NCBI GenBank assembly: GCA_903903365.1
Contig: CAIUYS010000476.1
Span: 1-7,356, forward strand
Reading direction: 5' to 3'
DNA from: an uncultured Methylococcaceae bacterium
Lineage (GTDB): Bacteria > Pseudomonadota > Gammaproteobacteria > Methylococcales > Methylomonadaceae
DNA: 7,356 nt
Shown here: positions 1 through 4,185 of the stretch, in pieces
Layout: every line of letters begins with the position of its first letter
How positions within the stretch are numbered: position 1 is the stretch's first letter
Notes under the pieces: generated by a model
Databases searched by the model: none
What the model was told of the DNA's origin: nothing
The model's input: only the letters and a program-made list of their open reading frames with translations
Made by a program: the position numbers and the translations under genes

Positions 1-2
1 CT

Positions 3-101
3 CGAAATTGGCAAAGAATCGAAAAGGTTCATCTTAACCCTGACAAAGCCAAAGAAGGTGATGCGAAAGATATAAATATTCAGACAAGAAAAATAGCGTA
101 A
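3..101 (+). CDS. Possible C-terminal end of a gene cut by the window edge
   Basis: An open frame enters from the left edge and stops with TAA at 99-101, leaving about 32 residues that begin RNWQRIEKVHLNPDKAKEGD. The segment is hydrophilic and charged and reads like an ordinary protein tail. I do not recognise the family. A competing frame (1-75) is also open to a TAA at 73-75, so the choice of frame rests only on amino-acid composition. Everything after 101 is AT-rich and non-coding, which fits a gene ending here. Confidence 0.3.
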   Translation, partial: RNWQRIEKVHLNPDKAKEGDAKDINIQTRKIA

Positions 102-225
102 GTTTTAACCGTCGAGGTGACAACTACATTGACAATTTCCGGGTATCAGCATCAATAAATATACAATTTTAGTACTAAAAGTATCAGTGTACTGTAATTT
201 CTATTTGAATTATATTTAAATATTT

Positions 226-242
226 GTTACAGTTTTGTGACA
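226..242 (+). promoter_or_regulatory. GTTACA-N5-GTGACA half-site pair
   Basis: GTTACA at 226-231 is followed 11 bp later by GTGACA at 237-242. It resembles the tandem box at 375-390 but has one extra spacer base and a different second half. Tandem half-sites about one helical turn apart are typical of OmpR/PhoB-class regulators. This member is weak on its own and is listed because three related pairs occur in the window. Confidence 0.25.
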
Positions 243-374
243 TTTAAGTCGCCAAATTGAGAATGCTTTAACAAAGCATCATGGCCAAGCCTTTAATAAA
301 TATAATAATATAATTTTGCCTGGCTTGCTCCGTTTTATCATTTTGATTTTGCGCGACCAATAAATGGCAACTTT

Positions 375-390
375 GTTACATTTGGATACA
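375..390 (+). promoter_or_regulatory. Tandem box GTTACATTTGGATACA upstream of the small ORF
   Basis: Two related hexamers, GTTACA and GATACA, start exactly 10 bp apart. The same 16 bases occur without change at 2531-2546 upstream of pilin 2, and a 14/16 match lies at 1169-1184. The box begins 110 bp before the small ORF start. The 10-bp direct-repeat layout is what OmpR/PhoB-type winged-helix response regulators usually bind. The regulator itself is unknown and not in the window. Confidence 0.4.
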
Positions 391-470
391 TTTTATCAAT
401 TGAACAAGGTTGGTTTTTAGGTTAGGGCTCTGTAAAAGAGTCTTACTCTTGTAAGATTTAAATTGATACC

Positions 471-478
471 AAGGAGAG
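471..478 (+). promoter_or_regulatory. Strong ribosome binding site of the small ORF
   Basis: AAGGAGAG lies 6 nt before the ATG at 485. It is the best Shine-Dalgarno match seen in the window, better than those of the pilus genes, and it is the main reason to treat the following 46-codon frame as a real gene. Confidence 0.7.
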
Positions 479-484
479 ATTAAA

Positions 485-625
485 ATGCATCAAAACAGCA
501 ACATGCAGGATCAAGTTACCAATAAAATTGAAGACATTATGAACCATTACAAAAAAAAACCTATAGATGGAATAATGAATAAATTAAAGAAAATTATAAA
601 AAAAGGATTGGTGGTTATTCACTGA
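485..625 (+). CDS. Small lysine-rich protein, 46 residues, unknown function
   Basis: This short frame starts at ATG 485 behind a strong AAGGAGAG site and ends at TGA 623-625. I do not recognise a family. The product has 9 lysines against 4 acidic residues. Nearly all the charge is in the C-terminal half, where KKK (23-25) and KLKKIIKK (33-40) alternate with isoleucine and leucine, suggesting a cationic amphipathic helix that ends in the hydrophobic GLVVIH. No cysteine and no signal peptide is seen. The gene is AT-rich and has a palindromic repeat starting 6 bp after its stop. It could be a membrane-active or nucleic-acid-binding small protein, or a chance frame. The ribosome binding site favours a gene. 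No link to the pilus is shown apart from the shared upstream box. Confidence 0.5.
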   Translation: MHQNSNMQDQVTNKIEDIMNHYKKKPIDGIMNKLKKIIKKGLVVIH

Positions 626-631
626 GTTTTA

Positions 632-745
632 GGCTACCAATTTAAAGCGGGACAGATAAATAAAGCGGGCCTATTAATTCCGGGAGCGCCGAGCCTCAGC
701 TCGGAGTTCCCGGAAAGTTATCTGCCCCGGCTTAAGTTGGTAGCC
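632..745. repeat. 114-bp imperfect palindrome (MITE/REP-like)
   Basis: The outer arms (632-659 and 718-745) match at 24 of 28 positions and begin and end with GGCTACCAA / TTGGTAGCC. Inside sits a second stem (678-694 with 699-715, 14 of 17 pairs, loop CTCA) rich in CCGGG and CCGAGC. The whole element could fold into one long hairpin. It contains no gene. Its right end, 715-745, recurs with small changes at 1099-1128, so this is a repeated element and not a unique terminator. Confidence 0.75.
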
Positions 746-800
746 GGATTAGGCTTTCGTATTAATACTTCGTGACAATGTAAAAAACTACATAAGCATC

Positions 801-1092
801 GTCATGCCGGCATGGACTGCCGGGATCCAGCCGCCATGGATGGCATTCGTAAGACATGCACTCACTTTTTTTGTATACGATTTTATTCGTGGCAATGTCA
901 TATCGCTGAATACCAACTTGTACTCTGGTTTTCGGCACAAATCTGTCTGAAACAGATTTGCATTTACCAGCCGTGCAATAGGCAAGATAGCTTGATGTGA
1001 ATCCGTATAAGTTAAATTGCTTTTTATTTTTTAACCACTTTACGATTTGCCATCCATGGCAACTGGATCCCGGCGTTCCCTGCCGGGATGAC
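801..1092. repeat. 292-bp segment bounded by 44-bp inverted repeats (MITE-like)
   Basis: The left end (801-844) and the reverse complement of the right end (1049-1092) agree at 38 of 44 positions. Shared blocks include GCCGGGATCCAG and GCCATGGATGGC. A further copy in the left-end orientation lies at 7294-7337. The 204-bp interior has a perfect 9-bp stem-loop at 938-960 (CAAATCTGT-ctgaa-ACAGATTTG) and no credible gene: the open frames on both strands here overlap each other and run into the repeat arms. No clear target-site duplication was seen, so this may be two independent insertions rather than one element. Confidence 0.7.
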
Positions 1093-1098
1093 GGCTAA

Positions 1099-1128
1099 AA
1101 GTTATCAGTCCTGGCTTAGTTGGTAGCC
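1099..1128 (+). repeat. Solo right arm of the palindrome at 632-745
   Basis: These 30 bases match 715-745 closely, with one gap and a few changes, and end in the same GGCTTAGTTGGTAGCC-type terminus. The left half of the palindrome is absent. Together with GGCTACCAA at 632-640 this makes the whole 632-1128 block end in matching inverted termini. Confidence 0.6.
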
Positions 1129-1168
1129 ATAATTTGTGCTGATTTTTTATGTTCAATTATTAAGCTTT

Positions 1169-1184
1169 GTTACATTTTGATATA
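1169..1184 (+). promoter_or_regulatory. Degenerate GTTACA/GATATA box
   Basis: GTTACATTTTGATATA matches the boxes at 375 and 2531 at 14 of 16 positions, with the same 10-bp half-site spacing. It overlaps the stop codon of the isomerase remnant and is more than 560 bp from the next gene, so it may be a displaced or dead site. Confidence 0.25.
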
Positions 1185-1496
1185 ACTAACTTCCAGTTCT
1201 CCAGGTTTTGTCTGATGTCCGTGCAAAACAACGCCACGGTGATTGGCTGCCAAGTGACGAACAATTTTGTATACGTGTTCAATTTGCTCGCCGGAATCTG
1301 CCTTTGCTGCCAGTTTTAGCGGTTGGTCGCTGTCTTTTAAAACGGTTAGTATTTTACGTTGCAGGTTCAATAAGGTTTCAGCGGCTTTTTTACCGGCTTC
1401 TACGCCGGGTTGGTTATAGGCATTAATGTTGACCAGCGTGGCATAAAAGCCTACGGCTCGATCGAACAGGGCAATCAATGCGCCAGCACTTTTCAA
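1170..1496 (-). pseudogene. pgi: C-terminal remnant of glucose-6-phosphate isomerase
   Basis: Glucose-6-phosphate isomerase interconverts glucose 6-phosphate and fructose 6-phosphate in glycolysis and gluconeogenesis. Only about the last 105 residues remain. The stretches GALIALFDRAVGFYATLVNI and NAYNQPGVEAGKKAAETLL are the signature I recall from the C-terminal region of the cyanobacterial-type enzyme, which is about 500 residues or more. The stop is at 1170-1172. At the 5' side the frame has only a TTG as a possible start at 1494-1496 and stays open to a stop near 1540, with no isomerase-like sequence beyond about 1490. The catalytic N-terminal and central parts are gone, so the product cannot be an active enzyme. 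The preserved reading frame suggests a recent truncation. The family call is from recalled motifs, not a search. Confidence 0.75.
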
Positions 1497-1639
1497 TTTC
1501 CGAGCGGCTGTTTGAACCCTGGTATAACAAGATCAAGGACAGCCGATTTGCTCATTTATCCGGCGGAATAGATCGCGATGGCAAAGATTTCTTTACGGTT
1601 TACTATGATCACGACTGTGCCGTGATCGGTGAAAGCTAA
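1478..1639 (+). pseudogene. C-terminal fragment of an unidentified protein
   Basis: A frame ending at TAA 1637-1639 encodes a tail containing ERLFEPWYNKIKDS, GGIDRDGKDFF and VYYDHDCAVIGES, rich in aromatic and acidic residues and much more protein-like than a random frame. An ATG at 1478 would give 53 residues, but its first codons overlap the isomerase remnant on the other strand and no ribosome binding site precedes it. I read it as the 3' end of a lost gene fused head to head to the isomerase remnant near 1495-1500. I do not recognise the family. It could alternatively be a genuine 53-residue gene. Confidence 0.4.
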
Positions 1640-1745
1640 TCGCTGTGCAGCCATAATTACCCGGCTCACAAAATAAAAAGAATAAAAAGTTGCTGTTATG
1701 GTATTTTACACAGTGAAAATCTTTCATTATTTGGATTAGTATAAA

Positions 1746-2246
1746 ATGAAAACATCAACCTTTACCCTTCTCGCCGTGGCTTTAGCTACCTTATTTGCAG
1801 CAGGCGATGCTTACGCAGTCCGTTCTAAAACGGCTAATCTGACTATCTCGGCCACCATTGCGGAAAGCGTCGTGGTGGTTTCCGAACCGGCGACTTTTGG
1901 TGCTGTCGATATAACAAAAGGTGACAACATCGCACAAGCACAGTTAACGGTGCAATTGCCGTCCGGAACGGCCGCTGTTATTTTACTGGATCAGGGTGTT
2001 AACCCCGGCTCCGCGTCGCAGGATGCAGTGCCGCAGCGCCAAATGTCAGGGCCTAATGGAGTTAAACTCGCTTACACGATTGCCCAGGCTAACGGCAGTA
2101 CCTGGGGAAATACCGCTGACACCGGTATGGCCTATGTCGGCACTTCCAGCAGTGCGACCTTGATTCTCCCGGTCAAAATTGTCGACGGTCAAAATGTCCC
2201 GGCAGGCACCTACTCGGACACCATCAACGTCACTATAAAATTCTGA
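1746..2246 (+). CDS. Csu-type pilin 1: SCPU-domain fimbrial subunit without cysteines
   Basis: This is a 166-residue secreted subunit of an archaic chaperone-usher pilus. Residues 1-24 form a signal peptide ending AYA. The mature N-terminus is an alternating hydrophobic segment (TANLTISATI, 29-38) suited to be the donor strand given to the next subunit. The SCPU fold follows, with RQMSGPNG, a TWG motif and the family's C-terminal strand PAGTYSDTINVTIKF. The length is normal for a single SCPU domain. Unlike pilin 2 and the tip protein it has no cysteine: the two disulfide positions align with V42 and L71. The start is ATG 1746, with only a weak GGAT-like ribosome site. It is separated from pilin 2 by 433 bp, so it may be transcribed independently. 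A TTTACA at 1705-1710 is the best -35-like hexamer, without a convincing -10. It may be the major shaft subunit, which is inference. Confidence 0.85.
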   Translation: MKTSTFTLLAVALATLFAAGDAYAVRSKTANLTISATIAESVVVVSEPATFGAVDITKGDNIAQAQLTVQLPSGTAAVILLDQGVNPGSASQDAVPQRQMSGPNGVKLAYTIAQANGSTWGNTADTGMAYVGTSSSATLILPVKIVDGQNVPAGTYSDTINVTIKF

Positions 2247-2335
2247 TCGGCATCAATCGGCTAAGCCACGGAACCCCCTCACAGGTAGACGTCTTGCCCT
2301 TCGACAACGGGGCAATAGCATGATTTATCCTGCCC

Positions 2336-2352
2336 GCCGTTTAAAAAACGGC
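2336..2352. repeat. Perfect 7-bp stem palindrome
   Basis: GCCGTTT and AAACGGC flank AAA about 90 bp after pilin 1. It could act as an mRNA 3'-end barrier for pilin 1, but there is no U-tract on either side. Function is not shown. Confidence 0.35.
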
Positions 2353-2443
2353 AGAGCAACATATCAATGCGCAACGGGCAGTTTAGCTCCAGCTTGACCG
2401 TGAGCGTAAAGACTCTACCCCTCATATGTTGACAGCCCGCCCT

Positions 2444-2465
2444 GGGGCGAATGAATTCGCACCTA
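2444..2465. repeat. REP-like palindrome around GCGAATGAATTCGC
   Basis: The core GCGAAT-ga-ATTCGC (2447-2460) is perfect and is flanked by GG and ACCTAC. Similar GGTGCGAAT/ATTCGCACC palindromes are, to my recollection, common interspersed repeats in proteobacterial genomes. The left flank here has diverged. Confidence 0.4.
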
Positions 2466-2530
2466 CTGATCAATTTGCCAAGATCAACCTGGCAAGTAAA
2501 AAAAGTAAATAAACGAATACCAAAGTTTCT

Positions 2531-2546
2531 GTTACATTTGGATACA
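2531..2546 (+). promoter_or_regulatory. Tandem box GTTACATTTGGATACA upstream of pilin 2
   Basis: The sequence is identical in all 16 bases to 375-390 and starts 149 bp before the pilin 2 ATG, in DNA that should contain the operon promoter. GTTACA and GATACA are 10 bp apart, as expected for a dimeric OmpR/PhoB-type regulator. The exact recurrence upstream of two different genes argues against chance. Confidence 0.45.
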
Positions 2547-2613
2547 ATTCTTTTCTTTATTTCATATTTCTCTTGGTTTATTCTGCTCCTGCACTAATGC
2601 AATCAACTCAAAG

Positions 2614-2629
2614 CTAGAGACACCTCTAG
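2614..2629. promoter_or_regulatory. CTAGAG-ACAC-CTCTAG inverted repeat in the pilin 2 leader
   Basis: This is a perfect 6-bp inverted repeat with a 4-nt loop, 50 bp before the pilin 2 start. It contains two CTAG tetranucleotides, which are usually rare in proteobacterial DNA. It could be an operator or a 5'-leader hairpin. No regulator can be named. Confidence 0.3.
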
Positions 2630-2679
2630 TAGACCAGTTGATCTATTTCTATAACCATTGACTCGAGTGAGAAAAATCA

Positions 2680-3219
2680 ATGAAAAATACCTTCTTAAAA
2701 ACCCGTACCTTGGGCTTGACCGTGGCCGCCGTGCTGGCAACAGGCAGTTTTTGCTCTACCAGCTATGCTGCGCAGAAAACGACAACTATACAAGTTAGCG
2801 CGACTGTTGCTGCTACATGTAATATTAGTGTTAGCCCGATTGAATTTGGCCTACTTAGCTCAACAACTGTTAACATTGCACAAGGGGTTGTCGCCGCGGA
2901 TTGTAACATGGGTACACATGGTGAAATCGGCTTAAGCTCAGGAGCAAATGGTATTTATACTGATAATTATGGCGACATACGTAGAATGGTCTCTGCTAGT
3001 AATCCCGGTAGCAATGAGTCTATCGCGTACCAACTTACATCTGATGTAGCTGGGAATACCCCATGGGGTATCATTGGAAGCTCGGGCTCACAACAATTTG
3101 TCAGTCAACAGTCTGGCAATGCTTTAGAAATACCCATTTATGCACATACAATTGACTTTGCAGATGGTCTAGGATCTGGCACTTATAGCGACACTGTAAT
3201 CGCGACAATAGCATACTGA
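2680..3219 (+). CDS. Csu-type pilin 2: SCPU-domain fimbrial subunit
   Basis: This 179-residue secreted pilin belongs to the same SCPU family as pilin 1. The signal peptide covers residues 1-30 (ending SYA). The mature N-terminus KTTTIQVSATVA (33-44) is the likely donor strand. C47 and C75 occupy the usual disulfide positions of the fold. Later come RRMVSAS, TPWG and the C-terminal GSGTYSDTVIATIAY. The start is ATG 2680, with a weak GAGTGAG ribosome site. Its stop TGA (3217-3219) shares one base with the chaperone ATG (3219), so translation of the two is probably coupled and this gene begins the chaperone operon. Its codons look more AT-rich than those of the chaperone and usher, hinting at a different history. 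Whether it is a major or minor subunit cannot be told from sequence. Confidence 0.88.
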   Translation: MKNTFLKTRTLGLTVAAVLATGSFCSTSYAAQKTTTIQVSATVAATCNISVSPIEFGLLSSTTVNIAQGVVAADCNMGTHGEIGLSSGANGIYTDNYGDIRRMVSASNPGSNESIAYQLTSDVAGNTPWGIIGSSGSQQFVSQQSGNALEIPIYAHTIDFADGLGSGTYSDTVIATIAY

Positions 3220-3953
3220 TGCGGAAACTAGTGCTGAACCAAGCAATTGCTGGTCTGGCGCTGCTGCTAAGTGGAGTCTGCGCGGTTAGCGCAGGCTCCT
3301 TTAAGCTTAGTCCGTTGCGCGTTACGCTGTCTCCGGCTATGCCGGTCAGCGCAATCACTGTGACTAATAGCGGCACCGAGCCGACGGTAGTGCAACTGGA
3401 GACCTTAAGCTGGTCGCAGCAGGGCGAGCAGGATGTTTACAATCCAACCCGGGACATTATCGCTACGCCTCCCATTTTCACCATCCCGGTCGGCGGCGCC
3501 CAAGTGGTGAGGCTAGGCTTGCGGCGCGTGCCCGACGCGCAACGTGAACTGACTTACCGCGTGTTCATGCAGGAGGCGCCTTCCGCGCCCAAGCCCGGCG
3601 TTACCGGCATGAATATGATCCTGCGCATGGGTGTGCCGGTGTTTGTGGCGCCGACGGTTATACAACCTAATGCTGTCGCCTGGAAAATTTACCGCACGTC
3701 CAACGGTCGGCTAGAGTTAAGCCTAAGCAATAACGGCAACGCTCATCTACAACTGCTCACTTTTACCTTGGCGGATGTTGCCGGTAAAGAACTGGGCAAG
3801 CAGACCGTTTCCGCCTACGTGCTGCCCGGTCAAAGCCGCAAGCTGGTGGTCAAGGATATTCCGGCACCGGCAGTTGGTATTAAGCTGCGAGTGTTGGCCC
3901 ATACCGACAGCGGCGACCTGGACTCCGACCTGCTTGATGTGCTGCAAAAATAG
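3219..3953 (+). CDS. Periplasmic fimbrial chaperone (PapD-like, Csu/archaic type)
   Basis: This 244-residue protein should bind pilin subunits as they enter the periplasm, supply a strand to complete their fold and deliver them to the usher. Residues 1-25 are a signal peptide (ending VSA). The N-terminal immunoglobulin-like domain has FKLSPLRVTL with R34 where PapD-type chaperones place their subunit-anchoring arginine. It continues with VTNSGTEPTVVQ, the PPIFTIPVGGAQVVRLG motif near residues 84-100, and a YRVF strand. The strand NMILRMGVPVFV (about 131-142) fits the donor (G1) strand. The second domain runs from about 150 to the end. Length is normal for the family. It overlaps pilin 2 by one base and precedes the usher, as in the Acinetobacter csuA/B-A-B-C-D-E order where CsuC is the chaperone. 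Confidence 0.92.
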   Translation: MRKLVLNQAIAGLALLLSGVCAVSAGSFKLSPLRVTLSPAMPVSAITVTNSGTEPTVVQLETLSWSQQGEQDVYNPTRDIIATPPIFTIPVGGAQVVRLGLRRVPDAQRELTYRVFMQEAPSAPKPGVTGMNMILRMGVPVFVAPTVIQPNAVAWKIYRTSNGRLELSLSNNGNAHLQLLTFTLADVAGKELGKQTVSAYVLPGQSRKLVVKDIPAPAVGIKLRVLAHTDSGDLDSDLLDVLQK

Positions 3954-4004
3954 GGTTGTCAACTTTAATCGGGTTTTACAAGCTATACGCAACAAGCTAA
4001 TGAA

Positions 4005-4032
4005 TGTAGGAGCGGGCCGCGCCCGCGATGAA
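4005..4032 (+). repeat. REP-like hairpin TGTAGGAGCGGGC...
   Basis: GCGGGC (4012-4017) and GCCCGC (4021-4026) form a stem, preceded by TGTAGGA and followed by GATGAA. This layout closely resembles the REP elements known from Pseudomonas, where the motif GGAGCGGGCTTGCCCGCGAT is widespread. In an operon such elements often act as mRNA-stabilising or attenuating hairpins. Confidence 0.6.
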
Positions 4033-4045
4033 TACGCTATAACTT

Positions 4046-4127
4046 AGCCAGGTAGGGTGCGCACCGCGCACTTTGCGGAAACATGAAGTTTACGAATAAT
4101 CGTGCGCGATGCGCACTCTACCTGGCT
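4046..4127. repeat. Inverted repeat with 25-bp arms (AGCCAGGTAGxGTGCGCA...)
   Basis: Arms 4046-4070 and 4103-4127 pair at 23 of 25 positions around a 32-nt loop. Each arm also contains an internal near-palindrome (GTGCGCA..GCGCA). The element has no coding capacity and looks like a small non-autonomous palindromic insertion. Confidence 0.7.
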
Positions 4128-4185
4128 ATCAACTTAATACGTGGGGTTTACAAGCCAGCGTGCCATTGCTACTTCGCCCGCTACC

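Larger units (their letters stand above)
102..484 (+). other. AT-rich non-coding leader before the small ORF
   Basis: No plausible gene was found on either strand. The stretch holds a perfect 14-bp palindrome (TTTTAGTACTAAAA, 167-180), a 7-bp-arm stem-loop (ATGCTTT-aac-AAAGCAT, 263-279), a GTTACA/GTGACA pair (226-242) and a GTTACA/GATACA box (375-390). Two overlapping small hairpins lie at 436-456. A TTGACA hexamer at 129-134 is the best -35-like match, but no good -10 sits at the usual spacing, so I do not call a promoter. Confidence 0.5.
2247..2679 (+). other. Gap between pilin 1 and pilin 2 with palindromes and a control-like box
   Basis: No gene is supported here. A - strand frame of 64 codons (2279-2473) runs through palindromic DNA and resembles nothing. 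Visible structures are a perfect 7-bp-arm palindrome (GCCGTTT-aaa-AAACGGC, 2336-2352), a REP-like palindrome centred on GCGAATGAATTCGC (2447-2460), the tandem box at 2531-2546 and a CTAGAG hairpin at 2614-2629. Neither of the first two stems is followed by a T-run, so no intrinsic terminator is called. The second half is AT-rich and probably holds the promoter of the pilin 2 operon. Confidence 0.6.
3954..4185 (+). other. Repeat-filled gap between chaperone and usher
   Basis: Chaperone and usher genes are normally adjacent, but here at least 187 bp intervene (232 bp if the usher starts at 4186). The gap contains a REP-like hairpin (4005-4032) and a 25-bp-arm inverted repeat (4046-4127). Both sit between imperfect direct repeats: TCAACTTTAATCGGGTTTTA plus CAAGC at 3959-3983, and a similar sequence at 4129-4155 (about 22 of 27 aligned positions). 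No promoter or terminator is evident. Hairpins here may lower usher expression relative to the chaperone. Confidence 0.6.

Noticed and set aside
938..960. Perfect 9-bp stem-loop as an intrinsic terminator
   Set aside because: It is not GC-rich and no T-run follows on either strand; it lies inside a repeat element.
788..1000. Overlapping 62-65 codon frames on both strands inside the repeat block
   Set aside because: They run through the 44-bp repeat arm and the interior stem-loop, have no ribosome site, and the peptides look like translated palindrome.
2279..2473. A 64-codon frame on the - strand between the pilins
   Set aside because: It reads through the REP-like palindrome, has no recognisable domain and contains scattered cysteines and arginines typical of shadow frames.
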